Origin: a virus
Strand: one strand, 5' to 3'
IMG/VR virus record: IMGVR_UViG_3300024520_000319
Coordinates: 1-32,222 of that record
Length of the DNA stretch: 32,222 bases
The first letter of the stretch is position 1; every line of letters starts with the position of its first letter. The position numbers were made by a program, and so were the translations under genes. This document shows, piece by piece, positions 21,303 to 28,656 of the stretch. Under the pieces are notes generated by a model. It searched no databases. It was not told where the DNA came from and worked only from the letters and a program-made list of their open reading frames with translations.

Positions 21303-22604
21303 TCACCTCGCCCCCACCAGCGCGCGAAGGAACCCCTGAACGCCGTGTTCCATGTAGTGCGCGATCTCGTCGTCGAACGTGAAGCCTCCCGGACTGTTGA
21401 TCAGCTTGCCGCGCGCGACGTTGCTGCTCGAGACCACGCCTCTCGAGCCGCCGTGGAACGTTCCGGCGAGACCGGTCAGTGAGCAGACCTGATTGTCCTC
21501 GAACCTCATGTTCTTGCGGTCATTCCAGCTGTAGATCTCCATCGCGTTTCCGATCGCGACGAAGGTGTTTCTGAGCACCCAGAGATCGTCCGTGCGCTCC
21601 TGGTGGTTGTGACTGACGAACGCCGCGTCCTTGAACCCGAGCACCACGTTCCCCGACACGATCGCGTCGCCCTGGACCTGGAGCACGGCCTCGCCCGATC
21701 CGTAGACGAGGTTGTCGGCGACGATGTTCACCCCGTTGTCGCGCGTGCCACCGACCAGGATCCCGGGGTACTGAGTGCAGTGAACGTGGTTACGAAGGAT
21801 CCAGCAGTGGTGGCTACCGTCCTTCAACTCGATCCCGTCGCCCTGCTCCCCGCTGGTGTGGTGAACGTTGTTCTCGGCGATGACCCAGAACGAGGCGATG
21901 ACGCTCGCGTCGTTGCCGCCGATGTAGAAGCCCTCGCCCTTCCCCTCGGTATTGTTCACCTCGCAGTTGGTGACGTAGCAGTGATGCGTATGCATCGGCG
22001 TCGTCGGCTTGCCGTTCACCCAGAGGACGACGTTCGCGGCGATCGCGGTTCCCGTGGTGTGGTGGACGTGGCATAGGTGAAGCCAGACGTCGTGGCAGTC
22101 GTAGAACTTGACGCCCTCGTCGCCGCCGGTGATCTCGAGCCCGCGGAAGCAGACGTACTCGCACTTGCCGGTTTCCCCGCCGAGGTTCAGGACGTTCTGA
22201 TTGAAGTGGGGGAGAGTCAGCGTCGGCTTCTTCGCCAGGTCGAGCGCCTGAATCCAGATCGGCGCGTCCGACCTACCGCGAAGGTCGACCGCCCACTTAT
22301 CGCGGCGCAGCACCCAGCGTCCCGGCCCGACGAGGAGCGAGTCGCCCGGAATCAGGCGCTCGATCGTGGTGACCAGCTTCTCGCCGTTGACCTGATTCGT
22401 GAGCGTCGGGTCGTGCAGGATGACGAGCTCCCTGAGCGGCGCGACGTTCTGCCACGGTGGGTAGATCGAGATCGACGGCTGAGGGATCGCCGCCTCGCGG
22501 AGCAGTTGGGCGACGATCTCCGTCGCCTGATCTAGGTGAGGAGTTGACGAGGGGTACGAGCAGACGGCCAGGAGGAAGACCGCCGCGGTGAGTAGTTTGC
22601 GCAT
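21303..22604 (-). CDS. Secreted right-handed beta-helix protein
   Basis: 433 residues. MRKLLTAAVFLLAVCSYPSS is a signal sequence, with a possible lipobox LAVC. From about 140 to 370 there are parallel beta-helix rungs: VCFRGLEITGGDEGVKFYDC, NCEVNNTEGKGEGFYIGGN, RNHVHCTQYPGILVGGT, ADNLVYGSGEAVLQVQGD, RNTFVAIGNAMEIYS. Such folds are found in polysaccharide lyases and phage tailspikes. A signal peptide is unusual for a tailspike and suggests export by the infected cell, perhaps to act on polysaccharide or at the surface. No catalytic residues could be assigned. No clear ribosome site; the start is near an AAAAACCAACA element. Confidence 0.75.
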   Translation of the reverse strand: MRKLLTAAVFLLAVCSYPSSTPHLDQATEIVAQLLREAAIPQPSISIYPPWQNVAPLRELVILHDPTLTNQVNGEKLVTTIERLIPGDSLLVGPGRWVLRRDKWAVDLRGRSDAPIWIQALDLAKKPTLTLPHFNQNVLNLGGETGKCEYVCFRGLEITGGDEGVKFYDCHDVWLHLCHVHHTTGTAIAANVVLWVNGKPTTPMHTHHCYVTNCEVNNTEGKGEGFYIGGNDASVIASFWVIAENNVHHTSGEQGDGIELKDGSHHCWILRNHVHCTQYPGILVGGTRDNGVNIVADNLVYGSGEAVLQVQGDAIVSGNVVLGFKDAAFVSHNHQERTDDLWVLRNTFVAIGNAMEIYSWNDRKNMRFEDNQVCSLTGLAGTFHGGSRGVVSSSNVARGKLINSPGGFTFDDEIAHYMEHGVQGFLRALVGAR

Positions 22605-22629
22605 AACGGAGACACTACCCTGTTGGTTT

Positions 22630-22842
22630 TTATTCGTCCAGTGGGTTGAGACTCTGAGCGATCGTCTTCTCCAGCACGTCCTGAAGCCAGCCGATCGGCG
22701 GCGGATCGGTCACGAAGTACTCCAGGGCCGCGAACTCCGCGCCACTGATTCGACCCCGCTCGAAGAGGGTGCGGAGCGTCTTGCAGTAGAGCACGACGAG
22801 GTGCTGCTCGCGCGGGTTCACGACTCCGGCGTCCAGGCCCAT
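22630..22842 (-). CDS. 70-residue hypothetical protein
   Basis: MGLDAGVVNPREQHLVVLYC, then KTLRTLFERGRISGAEFAAL, EYFVTDPPPIGWLQDVLEK. Mostly helical. It starts 25 bases before the end of the preceding gene (22818). Function unknown. Confidence 0.6.
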   Translation of the reverse strand: MGLDAGVVNPREQHLVVLYCKTLRTLFERGRISGAEFAALEYFVTDPPPIGWLQDVLEKTIAQSLNPLDE

Positions 22843-23765
22843 GGCTCCGTGATCGGCGGCTTACCGGACGGCTCGACGCCGAGCAGCCACGCGCACCACT
22901 CCTTCATCGTCGCCGTGTGGAAGTGCTTCGAATTCTTCTCGCCCTTATAACAGACGCCGGCCCGATCGGAAGCCATGACCCTGCGATGCTCGCCGTTGAC
23001 GACGTAGGTCTCGTCCGCGCGCGGCGGCGACTTGCCCCAGGTATCGAGAGCCGACTTCTTCGCTCTCTTCTTCGCTCTCTCATCCGCGAGCTGACCGACG
23101 GCCTTGAAGAAGCACTCCCTCGTGAGGCAGTAGACCTCCGCGCGGAAGTCGTCGAGCGACCGTCCAGTCAGAGCGGCGAGCTTCAGCGTCAGCGTCGGCA
23201 GGAAGTCTTCCACCATGGCGAGGTCATTCTCGCGCAGGTAGCCGGAGACTAGGGCTCGTCCGATTCGAGTCAGCACGTATTCCTTAGCCGTAGTGCTAGA
23301 CTCGCGAACCAGCGCCTCCATCTCCTCGACAAAGGAGATGGGAGCATTTAGATCGTCGTACCAAACCTGATCGGTCTCGCCGCTCCCGTCTCGAGTCCGC
23401 TCGCGGAGTTCCTTCTTCAGCTTATTGAGTTTCAGACCTTTCGACTTGGCCAGCTTCCGCCATCGATCGCGGTCGTCCTCGAGCGGCGGCTCCGACGCGA
23501 ACTCGGACGGTGGTGCGCAGCGAAACCGCGCGTGGGGAGCATTTAGATCGTCGTACCAAACCTGATCGGTCTCGCCGCTCCCGTCTCCGACCTTACGCTC
23601 GCGAACGACCTCGTCCGGGTAACCGTCCGGGTACATTGGGTCCGAGTCCTCGAGCGGCGGCTCCGACGCGAACTCGGACGGTGGTGCGCAGCGAAACCGC
23701 GCGTGACCGAACATCCGAGCGATCGGCTCCGGGACGGTTGATAGGAAGTCTCGAGGATCGTTCAT
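22818..23765 (-). CDS. Hypothetical protein with internal duplicated segments
   Basis: 315 residues from ATG 23765 (MNDPRDFLSTVPEPIARMFG); the longer frame to 23984 has an Arg-rich, shadow-like start. The segment HARFRCAPPSEFASEPPLED occurs twice and GDGSGETDQVWYDDLNAP occurs twice, alternating with two unrelated middle pieces (one acidic/Pro, one Lys-rich). After residue 130 or so comes a normal helical domain (FVEEMEALVRESSTTAKEYV, LPTLTLKLAALTGRSLDDF) and a C-terminus with YKGEKNSKHFHTATMKEWCA. I do not recognise a family. The repeats may be real or an assembly product. Confidence 0.65.
   Translation of the reverse strand: MNDPRDFLSTVPEPIARMFGHARFRCAPPSEFASEPPLEDSDPMYPDGYPDEVVRERKVGDGSGETDQVWYDDLNAPHARFRCAPPSEFASEPPLEDDRDRWRKLAKSKGLKLNKLKKELRERTRDGSGETDQVWYDDLNAPISFVEEMEALVRESSTTAKEYVLTRIGRALVSGYLRENDLAMVEDFLPTLTLKLAALTGRSLDDFRAEVYCLTRECFFKAVGQLADERAKKRAKKSALDTWGKSPPRADETYVVNGEHRRVMASDRAGVCYKGEKNSKHFHTATMKEWCAWLLGVEPSGKPPITEPWAWTPES
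23340..23705 (+). repeat. Tandem unit with identical flanks and different centres
   Basis: A 53-bp block occurs at 23340-23392 and 23535-23587, and a 60-bp block at 23475-23534 and 23646-23705, apparently without mismatches. They alternate: block 1, 82-base centre, block 2, block 1', 58-base centre, block 2'. Block 2 abuts block 1' exactly at 23534/23535. Both offsets (195 and 171 bases) are multiples of three, so the frame is kept. The two centres are unrelated in sequence. Confidence 0.93.
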
Positions 23766-23942
23766 GGTCTGGTTCTCTCGGGAAGGAATTCGTCGAACGG
23801 GAGCGCGGGGACAGGTCTGAACCACGTCGATTCCCGCCGCCACTGGATAAGTAGGCCAGCGCGCGGTCCGCTTGCGGGCGGAACTGGCTCCGTCTCGACC
23901 GGCCCGCGGGGCCGCAACCCCGGAAGCCGACTCGGCTCCCGG

Positions 23943-24236
23943 TCGACGTCCCTGTAAAACTCTGCGAGAGCCGACGTCGAACAAAAACCAAGTGCCGAAA
24001 GTCTACCCCATCGAGAAGGATTTTGAAGGGGGCCGGGACCGGAATCTCGACCCGGCTATGATCACGACGTGTTGGGCGGTCACCCTGGGAGGGGTACCAC
24101 GACGCGATTGCGGACGCCGCGGCTCCCGGCTTGGCGGCCAGGGGAGCCGCGGCACTTTCTATTCAATGCAAGCTGGCTGTTACAGCTTGCGAGGCCCCCT
24201 CTGGAACGCGAACTAGAGGTGGGCCTCTTTTCTTGT
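23943..24236 (+). ncRNA. Candidate multi-hairpin RNA ending in a terminator
   Basis: Five stems in a row on the rightward strand within a 479-base gap of leftward genes: TCGACGTC (23943-23950) with 23973-23980; GCCGGG (24032-24037) with 24051-24056; a perfect 12-bp stem GCCGCGGCTCCC (24116-24127) with 24142-24153; a perfect 8-bp hairpin GCAAGCTG (24168-24175) with 24183-24190; then directly adjoining, GAGGCCCCCTCT (24191-24202) with 24215-24227 followed by TTTTCTT. The last is a rho-independent terminator facing right. No protein-like frame crosses it. This suggests a small structured RNA; its 5' end and promoter are unknown. The remaining bases 23766-23942 show nothing beyond short palindromes. 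Confidence 0.5.
24191..24235 (+). terminator. Rho-independent terminator of the RNA candidate
   Basis: GAGGCCC pairs with GGGCCTC and CCTCT with AGAGG, with a single bulged T between, a 12-base loop, and TTTTCTT after. The leftward reading has no T-run, so it acts rightward, away from the direction of all neighbouring genes. Confidence 0.75.
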
Positions 24237-24244
24237 CCACCACC

Positions 24245-24736
24245 TCAGAGCGGCCTGATCCGAACGAAGGCGCCGTCCTCCCGACCCCAGAGCTTCTCGA
24301 CGTCCACGTAGCTCGCCACCTGACAGTCGTCCGACCAGACCAGCGCTCCCCGCTTGCGCCAGTCGCCGAGCGCGTCCTCGACGGCCTTGACCAGGTTGCT
24401 CAGGTCCGGCTTCTGATCGTGGGAGAGCGAATTGAGGTCCATCAGTGCGGGGCCGTCCCCGATAGCGAAGAAGAACCGGCACTCCAGGGAGACCGGCCCG
24501 TAGGGAAACGGCACCTCGAAGCCCGGCGGCGTCCAGATCGGCGAGCCCGCCCGCTGCCGACTCGGTCCTCCCGCCGGCGTCACCTTCAGCGCTCGAAATG
24601 CGGCGGTCCGAACGGCCACCATCCACTCGTCGGCCGAGGCGTCGGGCCTCCCCCTCCCACGATCGACGCGCGCTCGGGGCGCCGGTCTCGGGATTCCGGG
24701 TACGGTGAAGTGCAGCTCTGATTTCTGATCGCTCAT
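24245..24736 (-). CDS. RusA-like Holliday junction resolvase
   Basis: 163 residues. The start TVPGIPRPAPRARVDRGRGR matches the RusA strand 'PG-P-PK-R'. The catalytic region is KPDLSNLVKAVEDAL (109-123) with Asp111 and a conserved Asn/Lys, then WSDDCQVASYVDVEK with paired Asp 136/137. It resolves branched DNA in replication and before packaging. It lies next to the iteron cluster and downstream of the prim-pol/methyltransferase pair. There is no clear ribosome site before the ATG (cTAAAAAaccgtcATG), so it may also be leaderless. Confidence 0.85.
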   Translation of the reverse strand: MSDQKSELHFTVPGIPRPAPRARVDRGRGRPDASADEWMVAVRTAAFRALKVTPAGGPSRQRAGSPIWTPPGFEVPFPYGPVSLECRFFFAIGDGPALMDLNSLSHDQKPDLSNLVKAVEDALGDWRKRGALVWSDDCQVASYVDVEKLWGREDGAFVRIRPL

Positions 24737-24777
24737 GACGGTTTTTTAGGGAACATTTGCCGGATTTCAGCCAAACC

Positions 24778-25051
24778 AGCCCAGTAGCCCAACCCCCTAA
24801 GAGAGAGAGAGTGGGCTGAAGCCCCACTCTCCTCGGACTCTCTCTGGGCTGGGTTGGGCTACTCTGGGCTGCTCGACGCTATATAGTAACTTAGGACCGT
24901 TCGAAGTGGGCTACCCTGGGCTACCCCGGGCCCAAAAGCAGCCCAGATCACCCAAAATCGGCCGGAGACCCGCCTCCCACCGTGGGCTACATAAACCACG
25001 TTCCGGTAAGGACTTCCAACCGAAAAAACGGGCGTAGCCCAGCGTAGCCCA
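24778..25051. repeat. Iteron-like cluster of TGGGCT(AC) repeats, candidate origin
   Basis: The hexamer TGGGCT or its complement AGCCCA occurs at 24778, 24786, 24812, 24845, 24855, 24865, 24907, 24917, 24940, 24983, 25036 and 25046, most extended to TGGGCTAC/GTAGCCCA. Several pairs are exactly 10 bases apart (24845/24855/24865, 24907/24917, 25036/25046), one helical turn. The 441-base gap has an AT-rich spot (gctatatagtaactta, 24879). No protein-like frame is found. Its place in the replication gene block makes a replication origin or initiator binding site the best reading; an autoregulatory operator is possible. Confidence 0.72.
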
Positions 25052-25111
25052 CATATGAACGAAACCCTAACACTCCGAATCGGCCGATCTGGCACGGTTT
25101 TCGAGTCCCGG

Positions 25112-25129
25112 CCGGAACGGTCGTTCCGG
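25112..25129. promoter_or_regulatory. 18-bp palindrome
   Basis: CCGGAACG, two bases, CGTTCCGG: a near-perfect dyad between the repeat cluster and the methyltransferase stop. It could be an operator or part of the origin. Nothing else supports a role. Confidence 0.35.
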
Positions 25130-25177
25130 AACGGATATCGAGCGATTATCGAGTCGGCGGAGCCCGTATCCCGAAGC

Positions 25178-25783
25178 TCACTCCTCCCCCAGGAACCGCT
25201 CGGCGAGAAATTTCGAGTACGCCGGAGGAATTGCCTGAGAGAGCTCCTTCGCGCTCATCCAGTCGATTCCCATGGCTTCTCGCCAGGACTGAAGACTTCC
25301 CGGAAGCATAGTCGGGTACGCACCCCTCCCCCCGTGGGGGTGGCCGTAGACGCCCACAACGGGGTAGGTGTGATCGCAGGGGGGCGGTTCTGGAGGCGAA
25401 AACGAGAGTTCGAATACCCGATGACGCCTGAGCTTCAGCCCGAAGTGTGACCCGCAGAGAGTGACGTCCTTCCGGAGAGGGGCGCCGGGGACGTTCTCGA
25501 TGATCCACTCGACCTTCGCAGATCCCAGTCGATCGCGGACGTCTCCGATGAGGTCCGGAGTCCCCTCGCGATTGACGTTGCCTCCCGTCATGTATCTCTG
25601 GCATGGTGGAGAGGCCCAGATCAGGTCGAAACCGTCCAGCGAGAAGGTCAGCGCGTCGGCCTGAACGAACTCGAACGGATAGCTTGGTTGAGGGAGGAGG
25701 TCGACCCCGGTGACTTCGAAGCCGGCCTGATGTAGTCCCATGGAGACCCCACCCGCTCCGCAGAATAGATCTAGGGCCCTCAC
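25178..25783 (-). CDS. DNA cytosine-C5 methyltransferase (copy 2)
   Basis: 201 residues from GTG 25783, which overlaps the prim-pol stop (GTGA) and has GGAGGAG directly upstream. Motif I is LDLFCGAGGVSMGL. Motif IV is ASPPCQ with catalytic Cys61, motif VI is IENVPGAP and motif VIII is RRHRVF. The closing segment is ELSQAIPPAYSKFLA. Longer starts up to 26095 read through prim-pol coding DNA and give Gly/Asp/Arg-rich sequence, so they are rejected. It is paralogous to the gene at 11104, but the stretch after motif VIII (CDHTYPVVGVYGHPHGGRG) differs, which suggests a different target. It is placed for expression with replication genes. Confidence 0.92.
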   Translation of the reverse strand: MRALDLFCGAGGVSMGLHQAGFEVTGVDLLPQPSYPFEFVQADALTFSLDGFDLIWASPPCQRYMTGGNVNREGTPDLIGDVRDRLGSAKVEWIIENVPGAPLRKDVTLCGSHFGLKLRRHRVFELSFSPPEPPPCDHTYPVVGVYGHPHGGRGAYPTMLPGSLQSWREAMGIDWMSAKELSQAIPPAYSKFLAERFLGEE

Positions 25784-27990
25784 TCCTCCTCCGGGAACCG
25801 CTCCTCCAGCCCCAGCTTCGGCGTCGGCCACACGTACCGCCGACTGCCCTTTACTTCCGTCCGGATCAGGTCCGCGCCCTCCAGGTCCCGCACGATCCGC
25901 TGAAGCGTCGACCTCAGCACGCCGCGCAGCGCCACCTCCTCGAGTAGCTGCGAGAACGTGATCGCCTCCAACTCGCTGAACGGCTCTAGCACCTCGAGTA
26001 CCGCCACGATCTGTGCCTTCCGAGCCGGGTCCCGCGTCATCGCGTTGATCGCCGCGAAGCTCTCCGCGTCCGTCTCCGGCCTGATCAGCCGGCACGAGCT
26101 CTGCGGATTACCGAAGTCGTCCGGCGGGAGTTGTCCGAGCTGGATCGTCTCCAGCTCCAGCGAGATCCCCTCGAACTCGGCGTCGTCCTTCGCCTTTTCC
26201 CCAACTACGTGGACCTGCGGACGCCGCTCGCCCGGCGTCTTCAGCACCCGGATCTTCGCCTCCACCGCGCCCGCCATCACCGTCGACCCCCGCTCCGAGT
26301 CACCCGCCTTCCGGGTGTGGTGGACCAGCGCCACCGCGACCTCGTAGTCCCGCTGAAGACCGCGGCACCGCTCGACGATCTCCGTCACGTCTCGCGCCTG
26401 GTTCTCGTCCACCCCGGGGATTGCCCGACTCAGCGTGTCCACCACGATCAACGCCGGCTTCTCCTCCATCTCCTCGATCTTCCGCCGGATCCAGTTCAGC
26501 CGAGCCGGGTCGCTCAGCCGGATCCCCTCCGTGAACGCCAGCCGACCGTCCAGCTCCGCCGGGTCGCCGTCCCAGGCCGCCAGCAGTCGCTTTCGCATGC
26601 CCACCAGGCCCTCGAGCGCCCCGTAGAGCACCACGCCCGGCTTCGTCGGCAGCTCGAACCAAGGACGCCCGGAGGCCACCGCGATCGCCATCGACAGTGC
26701 CACGAAACTCTTGCCCGAACCCGGGGCGCCGTAGATCATCGCCAGCTCGCCGCGATTCAGGATCTGATGGATCAGCGCCGGCGGGGGTCGCAGCGCCATC
26801 AGGTCCGACGGCCAGAGGATCTCCGGCTCCTCGATCGGGATTTCCTGAGAAAGTATCGGGATTTCCTGAGAAAGTGGGGACGTCCCAGGCGTAGCGGTCG
26901 TTCCTCTCTTGACGAGCTGAAGATGCCGCCCGCGCTCCCGCAGCGCCGCCCGGTAGGCCGGACTCTCCGCCGCGATCCCGAAGACCGTCTTGATCGTCCG
27001 TCCCCGTCCCCCGGCGAAGGACGCCCAGTGCTTCCGACAATCCGCGTCGCCGCCGAACTTCGAGCCCCGCGAGCTCCAGTCCACGAACAGACCGAAGCCC
27101 TCCTCCGAGCCGCCGAACTCGTCGTGGATCCCCATCCCGACCTTCACCCAGTCCTCGTACCCGAGATCGGGTTCCACGTGGAGCAGCGCCTCCCGGACCT
27201 CGTCGACCCGGTCGGAGTGCGTCGGCGCCGCCACCGGGTAGGATGCCTCCCCCACCGAATCCAGCACCACGCCCCCCCGATTACCGGTGAGGTCCCGCGC
27301 GAAGGTCAGCCCGGGCGGCCCAGGGACCGGAGTTCCGGCCGCGAGGGGCTCCGACGCAATGACCCCTCGAGTACTCGAGCGGGAATCCGGCAACCGGGCC
27401 GGGACCCTCAGCGCGTCGATCAGCCAGTCCGGCGCCGGCGCGACGGCCTGACCGCTCATCTCCGGTAGGTCGGGCGGGAAGTCCCACTCGTAGAGGTTCC
27501 CGCTCGCGTGGTTCGACGGCGGCAGGATCACGTAGCCGCCCTCCCCGCGCACGTCGAGACCAGACTCCCGCCGCGCCAGGTTCTTCATCGGCCGATCCGG
27601 GTCCCAAGTGAAGAACAGGTGGTGGGATCCTCCGCCCGACCCGGTCACCGCCAGCGGCGTCTCGGGCAACTCCCGCCCGGCGCAGAGGTCCGCGAGCTCC
27701 TGACCGCCCGACTTATCGCCGCGCTCGTCGACGTCGAGCACCCAGACTCCCGAGCCCGCGCCGGTCGCCAGACCGATCGAAGCGTCGGGGAACTTCTCCA
27801 ACCACCAGGTGCAGAGCCAGCTCTCGTCCGTCGTCGCGTTCTTGCATCCCCGCGGCGTTCGCGGGTGCTTCCCCGCGTCCCGGCAGCCGACCTTCCCGCA
27901 CGAGCACTCGCCGTTCTCGAGCATGCTGTACACGGGAAACACTCTCCAACCGAGAGCGGCGTACCTCCTTGCCCAGACGAGATTCGACAT
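25780..27990 (-). CDS. Prim-pol/RepA-like helicase fusion
   Basis: 736 residues from ATG 27990 (MSNLVWARRYAALGWRVFPV); a TTG 19 codons upstream is less likely. The N-terminal prim-pol domain has LDVD at 85-88, SGGGSHHLFF (118-127) and LDVRGEGGYVILPPS (145-159), the three active-site motifs. A CxC...C cluster near residue 30 may bind zinc. At 260-345 is a PriCT-2-like region (YEDWVKVGMGIHDEFGG). From 390 a RepA/AAA_25-type ATPase follows: GAPGSGKS (421-428), ALIVVDTLS (513-521), LVHHTRKAG. A winged-helix C-terminus closes it. It primes and unwinds DNA for replication. A 21-bp tandem repeat encodes the linker at about 374-387. Confidence 0.88.
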   Translation of the reverse strand: MSNLVWARRYAALGWRVFPVYSMLENGECSCGKVGCRDAGKHPRTPRGCKNATTDESWLCTWWLEKFPDASIGLATGAGSGVWVLDVDERGDKSGGQELADLCAGRELPETPLAVTGSGGGSHHLFFTWDPDRPMKNLARRESGLDVRGEGGYVILPPSNHASGNLYEWDFPPDLPEMSGQAVAPAPDWLIDALRVPARLPDSRSSTRGVIASEPLAAGTPVPGPPGLTFARDLTGNRGGVVLDSVGEASYPVAAPTHSDRVDEVREALLHVEPDLGYEDWVKVGMGIHDEFGGSEEGFGLFVDWSSRGSKFGGDADCRKHWASFAGGRGRTIKTVFGIAAESPAYRAALRERGRHLQLVKRGTTATPGTSPLSQEIPILSQEIPIEEPEILWPSDLMALRPPPALIHQILNRGELAMIYGAPGSGKSFVALSMAIAVASGRPWFELPTKPGVVLYGALEGLVGMRKRLLAAWDGDPAELDGRLAFTEGIRLSDPARLNWIRRKIEEMEEKPALIVVDTLSRAIPGVDENQARDVTEIVERCRGLQRDYEVAVALVHHTRKAGDSERGSTVMAGAVEAKIRVLKTPGERRPQVHVVGEKAKDDAEFEGISLELETIQLGQLPPDDFGNPQSSCRLIRPETDAESFAAINAMTRDPARKAQIVAVLEVLEPFSELEAITFSQLLEEVALRGVLRSTLQRIVRDLEGADLIRTEVKGSRRYVWPTPKLGLEERFPEEE

Positions 27991-28114
27991 CGAGATCCAC
28001 CAGTAGACCCGCTCGACTCCGGCGAGTCCCACCCTCGTTTCGAACAAAATGAAGGCGGAGGATTCGCGCCCGAACCGCGCGTCGCGCGCCGGTAGCGTCG
28101 CGCCGACGACCCCG

Positions 28115-28354
28115 CTAGATGTGGGGGTGACTCATGTCAGAATTCTCGCGACGCGTAATTTCACGATACGAAAATCCGACTAGGACGTCACCCGAAGTGC
28201 AGCGATTGAAGATCACTCCCCGGAGACCTCTTCTCGTCGATCTCTGGTAGAGATTGTAGAGGTTTCGACGACAGACGGCCGCCCTCGGAATGGCGGTCAC
28301 CCCATTCAACTCGACCTCGTCGAGCACCTTCTCGTAGTCGATCTTCAGCGTCAT
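28115..28354 (-). CDS. 79-residue hypothetical protein
   Basis: MTLKIDYEKVLDEVELNGVT, then a basic middle (AVCRRNLYNLYQRSTRRGLR) and GDVLVGFSYREITRR. The start overlaps the previous stop by one base (TAATG). The basic centre might bind nucleic acid. About 120 bases with no gene separate it from prim-pol. Confidence 0.6.
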   Translation of the reverse strand: MTLKIDYEKVLDEVELNGVTAIPRAAVCRRNLYNLYQRSTRRGLRGVIFNRCTSGDVLVGFSYREITRRENSDMSHPHI

Positions 28355-28656
28355 TAGAACGGGATCCCGTCGAGCCACTCGTCGCAACCCTCCACGACGA
28401 ACGTCTCGGGAATTACCCGGTTACCGAACTTCGTGCAGTGATGACGATGATCGAATGTCGAGCAGTAATCGCACGTTCGGCACGAACGCTCCTGCTTGAA
28501 CGGTAGGTATGTACTCAGCGCCCGCGAGAGGAGATCCTTCGCGATCACGACGTCCCGGTCCTCGCCGTGACCCTCCCGGTACCGCTCGAGTAAGATGCGA
28601 GAGAGGCGCGCGAAGACTTCGAGGTCGTCCTCGCTGAGTTCCTGACTCTCGCTCAC
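28354..28656 (-). CDS. Cys-rich metal-binding small protein
   Basis: 100 residues: an N-terminal helix, then RSCRTCDYCSTFDHRHHCTK with Cys59, 62, 65, 74 and a final VVEGCDEWLDGIPF with Cys91. The 'CxxCxxC ... C ... GCDEW---PF' pattern recurs in small phage proteins and fits a zinc or iron-sulfur site. The start overlaps the previous stop. Function unknown. Confidence 0.68.
   Translation of the reverse strand: MSESQELSEDDLEVFARLSRILLERYREGHGEDRDVVIAKDLLSRALSTYLPFKQERSCRTCDYCSTFDHRHHCTKFGNRVIPETFVVEGCDEWLDGIPF

Noticed and set aside
20833-21339. Rightward 168-codon frame overlapping the u-spanin candidate
   Set aside because: Arg-rich shadow. The frame starting at 20849 has a lipobox and a membrane helix.
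24026-24060. Possible tRNA in the 24 kb gap
   Set aside because: A GC-rich arm resembles a T arm, but there is no TTCGA-type loop, no cloverleaf and no matching acceptor stem by eye.
24859-25095. Leftward 78-codon frame across the repeat cluster
   Set aside because: It reads through many TGGGCTAC repeats, has no protein-like pattern and no ribosome site; non-coding repeats explain it better.
25784-26095. N-terminal extension of the second methyltransferase
   Set aside because: Gly/Asp/Arg-rich translation in another frame of prim-pol. The GTG at 25783 with GGAGGAG and the family's N-terminus fix the start.
26131-27468. Rightward 445-codon frame opposite prim-pol
   Set aside because: Arg/His/Leu-rich shadow without domains; prim-pol and ATPase motifs are on the leftward strand.
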